A stretch of DNA of 39,559 bases from Candidatus Methylobacter favarea (GTDB lineage: Bacteria; Pseudomonadota; Gammaproteobacteria; Methylococcales; Methylomonadaceae). The stretch spans positions 1 to 39,559 of the forward strand of contig NZ_CADCXN010000064.1 of NCBI RefSeq assembly GCF_902806695.1, in the 5' to 3' direction. Shown one piece after another: positions 1 to 9,093 of the stretch (within the stretch, counting starts at the first letter, position 1; each line of letters starts with the position of its first letter). Both the position numbers and the translations under genes were made by a program. Below the pieces are notes generated by a model. That model made no database searches. It was given only the letters and a program-made list of their open reading frames with translations, and had not been told where the DNA came from.

Positions 1-912
<912 letters not shown>

Positions 913-1093
913 ATCTGCACGAAGAGGATCTGTTTTTAATAATACCAAGTGCGTGTAAGTTCGCCTTTACTCTTTCATGACCCTGCTCTAGCAGATTAAT
1001 CAAATCACGCTAATACCGCCTGGGTTTTAACCTCTACCGCTTTTATTTAATTGATGGTAAGGTTAAGCTTGACTAGATTACCGGGGAGTATTT

Positions 1094-4000
1094 ATGAAAG
1101 CTCGACGTATCTTGCCTAAAGCTCTCAAGGTATTCTTTATAATTAGCAGTTTGCTGGTTATGTATGCAGTAATGGGCTTTTATATACTGCCCGCCGTATT
1201 AAAATGGAAAATGCCTGAAATTATTCAGCAGGAAACCGGCAGGAAAACATCCATTTCAAAGATCCAATTTAATCCCTTTTCTCTATTTGCCAGTCTGCAG
1301 GGATTTGCAATGCAGGAACAGAATGGCAGACCATTTGTCAGATTTGATACTTTCTATATTAAAATCAAGCCGGTTCAATCTATTACCCAATCAGCACTGG
1401 TTATTGAAAAAGTATTACTGGAAAAACCTTTTGTGCATATTGCCAGGCAAAAAAACGGCGAATTCAACTTCAACGATTTGCTTACCAATAAAAGGGAGGC
1501 TAAAAAAAAGGAGGATAAACAATTGTTCCCGCTAAGGGTTATAAAATTGTCTATTTCGGAAGGGAAATTCCTATGGGAGGATGACTATTTTGACAAGCCT
1601 GAAAAAGAGGAGGTCTATCCGATAAACCTCGATATTGAAAACTTCACTACCCACGCTGATATTCAATCCCGTCTTGGCTTGTCTTTTATGCTGGGTTCAG
1701 GAGGAAATTTTGAATGGCAGGGCGATGTCGGCATTAATCCAATGACTTCTTCCGGGCATATCAAACTGAATAATGTGAAGCTGCAAAGAATTTCACAGCT
1801 TGCTGTGCAGAATACTATTCAATTTGATTTACAGGGCTCTGAATTGCTCGAGGCGGATTATAAATTTCGATATGCTGATAAAGCGTTGGAACTTATCATA
1901 AATCAAGGCAAGCTTGATATTCGGGATTTTCAATTTGCGCAAAAAAAGCCGGGTAAAGTTCTCATTAGGGCGCCTGCTTTGGTTTTCGAGGCAAATTATA
2001 AAGTCGGCTATGCTGACAATAACTTGGATTTAACTGTTGATAAGGGCCACTCGGATGTGCGCAATTTCCAGTTATCAGAACAAGGTCAGGATAAAGTTCT
2101 GGCTAAAATACCTGAATTTTCGCTGCGCGGCCTTGATTTTAATCTTGACGGGCAGGAACTGGCTATTGAATCCGTTTCCGCAAAAGATGCAGATTTTCAG
2201 GCCTGGTTAAATGCTGAAGGCATTATTAATTATCAGGGCTTATTTCCTGCCTCAAATACTGAAGAAAACAGCTCGAATAAAACCGGAGCAAATACCGTAA
2301 AACCGGAAAAAACCCCCTGGAACATCAGGATTAACAACATCGCTTTAACTAATTTCGGCGCTGTGTTTGAAGATCAGACCCTGAAAAAGCCTGTCTCAAT
2401 GACTGCCAGGCCCATTGATTTCAAGCTGACAAATTTCAGCAGTAAAACCGGCGCAAAGCTGCCGTTTCAGCTGAGTATGGGCGTTAATAAAACCGGCTCC
2501 ATAAAACTCGACGGCGATACGGTTATTGAACCATTTTCCAGTCAATTAGCCCTGGATGTCAAAAATATTGACCTGGAAAAATTTCAACCCTATGCGAATA
2601 AATTTGCCCGCCTGGACATCATAGACGGGAAGTTCGATATGGATGGCAAGGCAACTGTCACCAGGCAGGAGAATAATAAACTGGATGTTAAATTTAAAGG
2701 CAATGCCGACATTGCAAGTTTAATAACCCGTGATCAAATGCTTAATAAAGACTTTGTAAAATGGAAAAATTTAACTTTTAAAGCTATTAATGCAGATTTA
2801 CTGGCAAACAGCTATACCGCGGAAACGCTTATTATTAATAAGCCTTATGCCAGAGTGGTAATCAGTAAAGACAAATCGGTAAACGTTAAGGATATTGTCA
2901 TAGCCCGCAAAAGCAAACCGGCGGTTTCTGGCAAACCGGAAAAAAATGAGCCGGTTAATCAAAGGAAGCCTTATTTTAAAATTGCCAAGGTCAAGATGAT
3001 TGACGGCTCTTCAGATTTCGCCGATCTTTCCTTGATTTTGCCCTTTGCGGCACAGATCAGCAGCCTCGATGGCGGGGCAAGCGGAGTGTCTTCAGAAAAA
3101 AAAGCCACGATTATTATTGGGTTAAAGGGCAATGCCTATGAATTAGCACCTGTAGATATTAAGGGAGAGATCAGCCCCTATCGGGGCGATTACGATGTCG
3201 AATTGAATTTTCAAGGCTTGCCGATGCCGTTGATTTCACCGTACATGGTGCAATTTGCCGGCTATAAGGTCGAAAAAGGCAAGCTGACATTGGGATTAAA
3301 ATATAAAGTTGTAAACAATCAGCTGACGGCTGCAAACAGTATACTCATAGATCAGCTTACCTTGGGCGAGAAGATTGAAAACCCCGATGCAGTTTCATTG
3401 CCTCTGGAGTTGGCCATAGCGCTGCTAAAGGATTCAAGCGGTAAAATAAAACTCGATGTGCCTATTACCGGTAGTCTGGAAGATCCAAAATTCAGTATCG
3501 GCGCTATCATTTTCAAGGCCTTAACGAATGCCATTGGCAAAGTTATTAGCTCGCCCTTTCGGGCCATAGCCTCGTTGATTGGCACCCAGGAAGATTTGAG
3601 TACTATTGATTTTGCTGCTGGCAAGTCCGAGTTGGATGAGCGCCAGCGTGAAAAGCTGGACGGCTTGGCCAAGGCATTGAGAGAACGCCCGGTTTTGAAG
3701 CTTGACATTAAAGGCGCGGCATTTCGGGAGCAGGATTGGCCGGCGCTGAGAGAAGCGGCTTTATATGATCAGCTTAAAGGGATAAAAGCCGCTGAGCTCA
3801 ATAAAAAAAGCGATATTAAAATATTGGAAGAATATGTCGAGCTTTCTGATGAGGACTACAAGCGTTTATTAGCGGATTTGTTTATTGAAAAATTTCCGGC
3901 CATGGCCGAACGCTCATTTTTCGGCAAACCGCAATTAGTTAATCCTGATGCCGGCGATTTTTATGAAATCGCCAGACAGAAGCTTTCCGCAATCATTAAA

Positions 4001-4174
4001 CCCGAACCGCACCGGCTTAAAGATCTGGCATCAGAGCGGGCGCAGGCTATTGCCAAATATATAGTCCAACAAGGCCGTATACAGAACGAGCGCGTTTATA
4101 TTCTCGATACGGTAATTGATCCTGAAACCGACAACAAAGAGATCTCCGCTTTCCTGTCGCTGCGGGTCAGCTAG
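1094..4174 (+). CDS. DUF748 / AsmA-like large envelope protein
   Basis: This 1026-residue protein has one N-terminal membrane segment (about residues 14-35) and then a long beta-rich periplasmic region. Phrases such as INLDIENFTT, FEFDL-like strands and a LPLELAIALLKDSSGKIKLDVPITGSLEDPKFSIG block are hallmarks of the DUF748/AsmA superfamily, whose members are thought to span the periplasm and affect lipid traffic or envelope integrity. A near-tandem duplication of about 46 residues is visible (residues about 253-298 and 299-344). The tail from about residue 835 (STIDFAAGKSELDERQREKL) resembles the start of an OmpA-like peptidoglycan-binding module. GGGGAG precedes the ATG at 1094. It ends 11 bases from the convergent nirJ stop. 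Exact function is unknown. Confidence 0.85.
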   Translation: MKARRILPKALKVFFIISSLLVMYAVMGFYILPAVLKWKMPEIIQQETGRKTSISKIQFNPFSLFASLQGFAMQEQNGRPFVRFDTFYIKIKPVQSITQSALVIEKVLLEKPFVHIARQKNGEFNFNDLLTNKREAKKKEDKQLFPLRVIKLSISEGKFLWEDDYFDKPEKEEVYPINLDIENFTTHADIQSRLGLSFMLGSGGNFEWQGDVGINPMTSSGHIKLNNVKLQRISQLAVQNTIQFDLQGSELLEADYKFRYADKALELIINQGKLDIRDFQFAQKKPGKVLIRAPALVFEANYKVGYADNNLDLTVDKGHSDVRNFQLSEQGQDKVLAKIPEFSLRGLDFNLDGQELAIESVSAKDADFQAWLNAEGIINYQGLFPASNTEENSSNKTGANTVKPEKTPWNIRINNIALTNFGAVFEDQTLKKPVSMTARPIDFKLTNFSSKTGAKLPFQLSMGVNKTGSIKLDGDTVIEPFSSQLALDVKNIDLEKFQPYANKFARLDIIDGKFDMDGKATVTRQENNKLDVKFKGNADIASLITRDQMLNKDFVKWKNLTFKAINADLLANSYTAETLIINKPYARVVISKDKSVNVKDIVIARKSKPAVSGKPEKNEPVNQRKPYFKIAKVKMIDGSSDFADLSLILPFAAQISSLDGGASGVSSEKKATIIIGLKGNAYELAPVDIKGEISPYRGDYDVELNFQGLPMPLISPYMVQFAGYKVEKGKLTLGLKYKVVNNQLTAANSILIDQLTLGEKIENPDAVSLPLELAIALLKDSSGKIKLDVPITGSLEDPKFSIGAIIFKALTNAIGKVISSPFRAIASLIGTQEDLSTIDFAAGKSELDERQREKLDGLAKALRERPVLKLDIKGAAFREQDWPALREAALYDQLKGIKAAELNKKSDIKILEEYVELSDEDYKRLLADLFIEKFPAMAERSFFGKPQLVNPDAGDFYEIARQKLSAIIKPEPHRLKDLASERAQAIAKYIVQQGRIQNERVYILDTVIDPETDNKEISAFLSLRVS

Positions 4175-4185
4175 TTTATACAAAG

Positions 4186-5331
4186 TTACAAGGCTGGCTC
4201 GATTTCGGCACAGGTCAAATAACAACCGGGGTCTTCAGCCCAAAAGTTTTTAGTGGTCTGTTCAGCCCTGACCCGGGTGTTGCCGTTGCAGATATTTTGA
4301 TAATGACAGGTCGCGCAGCGTCCCTGCAGCGGCCTTGGATTTTGTTTAAGACCGGCCATTAACGGATCGGATGTATCCGTCCATATTTCTGAAAAAGGCC
4401 GTTTTTTTACATTGCCCAGATCATAGTGCCACCAGAAGGTATCAGGATGCACATTGCCGAGATTATCGATATTAGCGACATTAACGCCGGAGGCATTGCC
4501 GCCCCACTGTTCCAGCCTGGCTTTAATATGGCTGGCTTTATCCGGAAATTTCCGGGTTGCCCAGTGCAGAAAATAAACCGCATCGGCATCGTTATTGCCG
4601 GTAACGAATTCCCTGTCCTGGCCTGCTTTCAGCCAGTCGTAGCAGGTTTCAAACATTAAATCCATGGCCTGCCGGGTCATTTCAAAATGCGCGTCATCCT
4701 TGCGGTTTTTATTGCCGCGGCCACCGTAATTCAGATGCGATAAATAAAACTTGTCGATATTGTTATCATCCATTAACCGCAGCAAGGCGGGAAAATCCCC
4801 GGCGTTATCCTGCGTCAAGGTAAAGCGGATGCCGACTTTAATATCCTTGTCCAGGCACAGATGCACGCCGCGCAGCGCCTCGTCAAAAGAGCCTTTTACG
4901 CGCCGGAACCGGTCATGGGTGTCTTTAATGCCGTCCAGGCTGACGCCGATATACTGGTAATTAATGGCGGCGATTTCATCGATATTATCCCTGGAAATTT
5001 TAGTGCCGTTGCTGGATAGTGCGACATAGAAACCCATGGCTTTGGCGCGGCGCGAAATACTGAAGATATCGGGGTGCAGCAGCGGCTCGCCGCCTGATAA
5101 AATCAGCACCGGCACTTTAAAGGCCTTCAGGTCATCCATAACTGTATAGATTTCCTGCGTGGTCAATTCGCCGGGAAAATCGATATCCGCCGAAGTCGTG
5201 TAGCAATGCTTGCAAGTGAGGTTGCAGCGCCGGATCAAATTCCAGATAACCACCGGGGCCGCCGGTTTACGCGCAGGTTTTATCGGGGTGGGGTGCAGCA
5301 ATTCCCGCATGTATTGGCTAAGTCTAAACAT
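4186..5331 (-). CDS. nirJ: Heme d1 biosynthesis radical SAM protein NirJ
   Basis: This 381-residue radical SAM enzyme acts in heme d1 synthesis. It removes propionate side chains from didecarboxysiroheme on the way to the two oxo groups. The CNLTCKHCY motif supplies the three Fe-S cysteines C36, C40 and C43, and SGGEPLL is the SAM-contacting segment. A C-terminal SPASM-like cysteine cluster (CATCHYQNIC and a later CYLTC) is present. Length matches NirJ. It is the last gene of the operon, overlapping nirH by 8 bp. Paralogous SPASM proteins such as AhbC/AhbD look similar, but the neighbourhood settles the call. Confidence 0.93.
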   Translation of the reverse strand: MFRLSQYMRELLHPTPIKPARKPAAPVVIWNLIRRCNLTCKHCYTTSADIDFPGELTTQEIYTVMDDLKAFKVPVLILSGGEPLLHPDIFSISRRAKAMGFYVALSSNGTKISRDNIDEIAAINYQYIGVSLDGIKDTHDRFRRVKGSFDEALRGVHLCLDKDIKVGIRFTLTQDNAGDFPALLRLMDDNNIDKFYLSHLNYGGRGNKNRKDDAHFEMTRQAMDLMFETCYDWLKAGQDREFVTGNNDADAVYFLHWATRKFPDKASHIKARLEQWGGNASGVNVANIDNLGNVHPDTFWWHYDLGNVKKRPFSEIWTDTSDPLMAGLKQNPRPLQGRCATCHYQNICNGNTRVRAEQTTKNFWAEDPGCYLTCAEIEPAL

Positions 5332-5848
5332 TTAAAGCAGTCTCATCAGAAACAGGCTGGCCGGCCCTGGATTTTTCGCTGCGGCGAAAACCGGTTTTTT
5401 TCAGAATCCTGGTGCTGTACAAGACATCACAGCCATGATTAAAGCCACCCAGCAGCTCGGCAATCTGCCGGATTTGATTATCGACGTCTTCGCGGCTTTT
5501 TGCATGCACCATGGCAAACAGGTTATAAGGCCATTCAGGAAGATGGCGCGGGCGATGGTAACAATGGCTGACAAAATCCAGTTGTCCGACTTTTTGCCCC
5601 AGGTCATCGATTGTATCGTCCGGAATGTCCCAAACCGTCATGCCGTTAAAGCGATAACCCAGTTTATAGTGATTGGGTACAGCGCCGATGCGGCGGATAA
5701 TGCCCTTGTCCTGCATGGCTGACAGCCGACTCATAACGTCCTCGGCTGTCAGGCCGAGCTGCTCTGCAATAGCTTGATAAGGCTCCGGCGTTAACGGTAA
5801 GCCGCCCTGTGTTGCCTCAATTATTTTTCGGTCTGTTGCATCGGGCAT
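5324..5848 (-). CDS. nirH: Siroheme decarboxylase subunit NirH (AsnC-like)
   Basis: The protein has 174 residues from the ATG at 5848. The longer open frame to 5986 was rejected because GGAAG lies before 5848 and the family's N-terminal helix begins at DRKIIEATQGG. It is an AsnC/Lrp-like protein with an N-terminal helix-turn-helix and a C-terminal RAM-like domain. NirD, L, G and H together decarboxylate siroheme to 12,18-didecarboxysiroheme. HCYHRPRHLPEWPYNLF is the conserved L/H-type segment. It lies two bases after nirG and overlaps nirJ. The H rather than L assignment rests on position in the nirDLGHJ order. Confidence 0.88.
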   Translation of the reverse strand: MPDATDRKIIEATQGGLPLTPEPYQAIAEQLGLTAEDVMSRLSAMQDKGIIRRIGAVPNHYKLGYRFNGMTVWDIPDDTIDDLGQKVGQLDFVSHCYHRPRHLPEWPYNLFAMVHAKSREDVDNQIRQIAELLGGFNHGCDVLYSTRILKKTGFRRSEKSRAGQPVSDETALNV

Positions 5849-5850
5849 GA

Positions 5851-6294
5851 TCAGGCTTCCAGCTTCAGGTTGACAAAATACTCTTTGATTTTTGGCATAT
5901 TGTAGACAGTCAGGCCGGTTTGCTGTTCTATGGCAGTAATGGTTTGCAAAATTTGCCCGGGCGTTTCCGTGGCAAGGACAAACCACATATTAAGCTCGTG
6001 GCTGCGGGCATAATTATGCGCCGCTTCCGGAAAACTATTGATTATTCCGGCGATTTCATCGAACCGGTCTTCGGGTGCTTTCACCGCGGCCAGGGTTAGC
6101 GCGCCGCCCATTCGTTCGGCATTATAAAGCGGGCCGAAGCGGGTCAATGCGCCGGAGTCCAAAAGTGCTTTAAGCCGCGCTATCAGTTCCTGTTCAGTCA
6201 GCCCCAGTTGCGCGGCCGCTTGCCGGTAAGGCGCCGCGCAAACAGGAAAGCCGTTTTGCAAGATATTAATGATCTTGCAATCTATTTCATCCAT
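5851..6294 (-). CDS. nirG: Siroheme decarboxylase subunit NirG (AsnC-like)
   Basis: The protein has 147 residues from the ATG at 6294. The open frame extends upstream to 6420, but that part is inside nirL and lacks family similarity. It starts MDEIDCKIINILQNGFPV, the typical DNA-binding-like helix of NirD/G. The segment AHNYARSHELNMWFVLA contains the conserved His/Arg residues of the D/G branch, which in related complexes line the siroheme pocket. It overlaps nirL by 8 bp and is followed two bases later by nirH, consistent with translational coupling of a hetero-oligomeric decarboxylase. NirD and NirG are paralogues; the G name follows gene order. Confidence 0.88.
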   Translation of the reverse strand: MDEIDCKIINILQNGFPVCAAPYRQAAAQLGLTEQELIARLKALLDSGALTRFGPLYNAERMGGALTLAAVKAPEDRFDEIAGIINSFPEAAHNYARSHELNMWFVLATETPGQILQTITAIEQQTGLTVYNMPKIKEYFVNLKLEA

Positions 6295-6802
6295 TGGCCA
6301 AGGCCGGTTGGATAAGAGGAGCGGCGTTTTGATAAATAGCGCCGCGTTGTTTAAAACAGCGGCGGCTAAACAGTATTTCACGCTTGAAGCCGGATAATTT
6401 ACACGCTTGCTCAAGCACACTGAGCTGTTCCAGCACAGTCTCCCGGTTTTTACCGTGAATCATACAGTACAGGTTGTATGGCCAGCCTGCGCCGTGACGC
6501 GGCCTTCGATAACACAGAGTTACAAATTCAAAGCTGCTGATGCGGCGGCCGAATTCCCGCGCCTGCTCATCAGGAATATCCCAGACCACCATCGCATTGG
6601 CGCGATAACCGAGTTTGCGGTGCCTGACGATGACGCCCAGTCGTTTGATCAGCCCGGCCTGCTTTAAGCGATCCAAACGCTCGATGACTTCATTTTCGGA
6701 TAGGCCAAGCCGATTACCCAAGTCAGCGTATGGACGGGGCGAAATGGCCAAGCCCTGTTGAAAGGCTTCAAGAAGTTGCCGGTCTTTTACATCAACAATC
6801 AT
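6287..6802 (-). CDS. nirL: Siroheme decarboxylase subunit NirL (AsnC-like)
   Basis: This 171-residue AsnC/Lrp-type protein begins MIVDVKDRQLLEAFQQGL and contains LCYRRPRHGAGWPYNLY, parallel to HCYHRPRHLPEWPYNLF in NirH, which puts both in the L/H branch. It is part of the siroheme decarboxylase that feeds heme d1 synthesis. It overlaps nirD by 11 bp upstream and nirG by 8 bp downstream. AGGATGGA upstream of the ATG can serve as ribosome-binding site. The C-terminal tail of about 20 residues (rich in Ala, Gln and Pro) is not conserved with NirH. Confidence 0.88.
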   Translation of the reverse strand: MIVDVKDRQLLEAFQQGLAISPRPYADLGNRLGLSENEVIERLDRLKQAGLIKRLGVIVRHRKLGYRANAMVVWDIPDEQAREFGRRISSFEFVTLCYRRPRHGAGWPYNLYCMIHGKNRETVLEQLSVLEQACKLSGFKREILFSRRCFKQRGAIYQNAAPLIQPALANG

Positions 6803-7250
6803 GAAGATCCATCCTGAAGCTCAAATCAATAAAATAATCATCCACCAGCGGCAATGACATGACAGAGTAGCCTGTTTGCTGTTCAATTCTAGCTATGACT
6901 TGTTGCAGATGACCGGCGCCTGAAGCAATGATGACAAACCAGAGGTTAAATCGGTGTTCCCGTTCGTAATTGTGATTCACTTCCGGATAGGCGCTGACTA
7001 TTTGAGCGATGTCATGTAATTGCGCCTCAGGCACCGCCATGGCTGCAAGTGTACTGACGCCAATCCGGTTGGGCGGAATAACGGGCCCGATACGGGTGAT
7101 AACATCCGTTTCGTTAAGCTCTGTCAAAGCGTTTATTACCTCGATTTCAGAAACGCCGAGTTCGGTAGCAATATCCTGGTAAGGCGTCGGCGATAAGGGG
7201 AAATTGCGCTGATAATCATTCAACAGCTGTTTATGCAATGGCGTCATCAT
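6792..7250 (-). CDS. nirD: Siroheme decarboxylase subunit NirD (AsnC-like)
   Basis: This 152-residue AsnC-like protein has an N-terminal winged-helix part (HKQLLNDYQRNFPLSPTPYQDIATELGVSE) and the D/G-type segment NHNYEREHRFNLWFVI with the conserved His and Arg residues. It forms the siroheme decarboxylase with NirL, NirG and NirH. It begins five bases after the nirF stop and overlaps nirL by 11 bp. Two ATGs are adjacent at the start (MMTP); either could be used. Confidence 0.88.
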   Translation of the reverse strand: MMTPLHKQLLNDYQRNFPLSPTPYQDIATELGVSEIEVINALTELNETDVITRIGPVIPPNRIGVSTLAAMAVPEAQLHDIAQIVSAYPEVNHNYEREHRFNLWFVIIASGAGHLQQVIARIEQQTGYSVMSLPLVDDYFIDLSFRMDLHDC

Positions 7251-7255
7251 AAAGC

Positions 7256-8416
7256 TTATAAACCGGTTTTGTGGGCACGGGCGCTGAAGAAAATACCGTT
7301 GGGTTTATCGGCAGGCAAACGGGCAATTTCTTCCAGGGTTTCGGTATCGTAAACCGCCAGCCGGTTGTCATCTCTTATTGCAAGCCAGACCTGTTCGCCG
7401 CGCGGGGTGAATTCCATGTGCAGAACTGCTTTTCCCGGCGCTAAGGTTTTAGCCAGCGACAGCTCATTGGCGTCGATAATCTGTACCTGGTTATTATCGG
7501 GAAAGGCAAAGTTAACCCAGATTTGCCGGGCATCCGGTCTGGCCATGACAAAAACCGGCTGTCCAAGAACCGGTATAGTTTTGATCAGTTTCCACTGGCG
7601 CTTATCAATGATCCACACTTCATGCTTGCCTATGGCCGGAACAAACAGATAATCGCCGGCAACCGCCCAGCCTTCAAGGTGCGGCATTTTATAAACAGGC
7701 AGTTTTTCATCATCTTTCACATAATCGGGCAATACCCGTTTTACTCCGGCTTCCGGGTTCCATAAATCGAGCAGCGCCAGGCCGGATTCGCCGAATAAAC
7801 CGGCAATATAATAACGCCCTTCCGCTATTACCGCGTCGTACGGCTGCTTGCCGGTATTCAGAAATTTTTTAATGGCCGGCGTTTTTGGATTTTTGAGATC
7901 GAGTAGCCAGATTTCACCGGCATCAAACAGGCTGAATACAAAACGCTGTCCCGGCGCATCCACCAGCCCAACCACTTTGGAACGTTTTCCCTCGCCGTAC
8001 ACAGCGGGAATATCGGCAACCAGTTCCAGGGTGTCTGAAGAGAACACTTTAACGCCGCCCGGTTCGTAGTTGGATACGGCAATTAATTTACCGTCCTGGG
8101 AAATCGCCCCGCCAATACTGTTGCCGGCCTGAATAATGCGTTTATTCAGTTTATCCTGCAACAGGTCGATTTTACTTAAACCGCCGTCCCGCCCAAATAT
8201 AAAGGCATAACGCTCATCGCGCGAGAACACCACCGACGCATGCGACAAATCCCCCAGCTTTTCGATTTTGGCTAACTGTGTGTGTTTAGTGGTATTAACG
8301 ATCAGCGCATTACCCTTTTCGCGTTCAATGACTATGCCTAAATCGCCGGTAGCTCGCAGTTCAGCAAGTACGTTGAAAGAGAGGATGAAGCAAAGCAGGG
8401 GAAGCAGTCTGGTCAT
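7256..8416 (-). CDS. nirF: Heme d1 biosynthesis protein NirF
   Basis: This 386-residue periplasmic beta-propeller protein is homologous to the d1 domain of cytochrome cd1. NirF acts late in heme d1 synthesis, after NirJ, at the dihydro-heme d1 stage. A cleavable signal peptide is visible (residues 1-18, ending NVLA), and the mature protein starts near ELRATGDLGIVIERE, the usual first blade. Repeated strand motifs (DGKLIAVSNY, RYYIAGLF, DYLFVPAIGKHEVWIID) follow. There is no lipobox at the cleavage site, unlike some NirF lipoproteins. It lies 53 bp after the nirC-like gene and 5 bp before nirD. Confidence 0.92.
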   Translation of the reverse strand: MTRLLPLLCFILSFNVLAELRATGDLGIVIEREKGNALIVNTTKHTQLAKIEKLGDLSHASVVFSRDERYAFIFGRDGGLSKIDLLQDKLNKRIIQAGNSIGGAISQDGKLIAVSNYEPGGVKVFSSDTLELVADIPAVYGEGKRSKVVGLVDAPGQRFVFSLFDAGEIWLLDLKNPKTPAIKKFLNTGKQPYDAVIAEGRYYIAGLFGESGLALLDLWNPEAGVKRVLPDYVKDDEKLPVYKMPHLEGWAVAGDYLFVPAIGKHEVWIIDKRQWKLIKTIPVLGQPVFVMARPDARQIWVNFAFPDNNQVQIIDANELSLAKTLAPGKAVLHMEFTPRGEQVWLAIRDDNRLAVYDTETLEEIARLPADKPNGIFFSARAHKTGL

Positions 8417-8469
8417 AATGGATGCTGGATTATTAAATTAGAGCCAATTTTCAGTGCTTAAACCGGATA

Positions 8470-8775
8470 TCAAGACTCGGGCTTGCGTAAAATCCCTATT
8501 AGCCACAATGCTTCCTCATGACTGATAAACTGCCGCCAGGGCGGCATGGCTGTGCCTTTACGTCCGTCAAGAATGGTTGCGGCCAGAAATTCATCCGGTT
8601 TTCCGGCCAAAGTGTCGGGCAGCAGGGCAGGCCCCATGCCGCCTTTTAACGTTAAACCATGACACGCTCCGCAATCATTCGTGAGCATATTCCGCAGCGT
8701 GTTTTGCCGTTCTGCTGAAGGTTCGCTGGCAAAACCGGCAGAAGAAAACAGCATTAAAAGCAGCAGTTTTTCCAT
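8470..8775 (-). CDS. nirC: Small c-type cytochrome, NirC-like
   Basis: The protein is 101 residues long. A signal peptide (residues about 1-16) precedes one heme-binding motif, CGACH, and a PPW-type segment (GTAMPPWRQF) whose Met is the likely second axial ligand. In Pseudomonas, NirC sits between nirM and nirF, is an electron donor to NirS and may act in heme d1 maturation. Here the position is the same, directly before nirF and 6 bp after another cytochrome. The short mature length (about 85 residues) fits NirC. The name rests mainly on gene order. Confidence 0.8.
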   Translation of the reverse strand: MEKLLLLMLFSSAGFASEPSAERQNTLRNMLTNDCGACHGLTLKGGMGPALLPDTLAGKPDEFLAATILDGRKGTAMPPWRQFISHEEALWLIGILRKPES

Positions 8776-8781
8776 CGGCGC

Positions 8782-9093
8782 TTACGGTTTCAAGCGGGAA
8801 TAATACAGGGTCACATTGGCAATATCTTCATCGCTTAAAGAACCGGCAATTGCATTCATAATTTCGGATTTGCGCGTTTTATCGCGGTACTGCTTGAGCG
8901 CCGACTGCAAGTAAGCCGCATCGCGTCCTGCCAGCAGCGGAAACGGCGCATCGGCGGAAGGGGTCCTGACGCCGTGGCACTGCGCACAAACCGCCGCCGC
9001 TCTTGATTGACCGGCATAAATGCTGGCGGCATTAACGCCGACAGCGATAGCGGCAAGGCACAGCATTAAAACTGAAAGCGCAATTCTTCTCAT
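8782..9093 (-). CDS. Class I cytochrome c (c4/c5-like), nirM position
   Basis: This 103-residue exported monoheme cytochrome has an N-terminal signal (residues 1-22, ending VNA), the heme motif CAQCH, and the cytochrome c4/c553-type body FPLLAGRDAAYLQSALKQYR with EIMNAIAGSLSDEDIANVTLYYS, where Met is the probable axial ligand. Its ATG overlaps the nirS stop as ATGA, so translation is probably coupled to nirS. It occupies the place of nirM (cytochrome c551) in Pseudomonas but belongs to a different class I subtype. A role as periplasmic electron donor to the cd1 enzyme is inference. Confidence 0.85.
   Translation of the reverse strand: MRRIALSVLMLCLAAIAVGVNAASIYAGQSRAAAVCAQCHGVRTPSADAPFPLLAGRDAAYLQSALKQYRDKTRKSEIMNAIAGSLSDEDIANVTLYYSRLKP

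Noticed and set aside
5848-5986. Upstream extension of nirH
   Set aside because: The extra 46 residues lie in nirG coding DNA, have no family similarity, and a good ribosome-binding site precedes the ATG at 5848.
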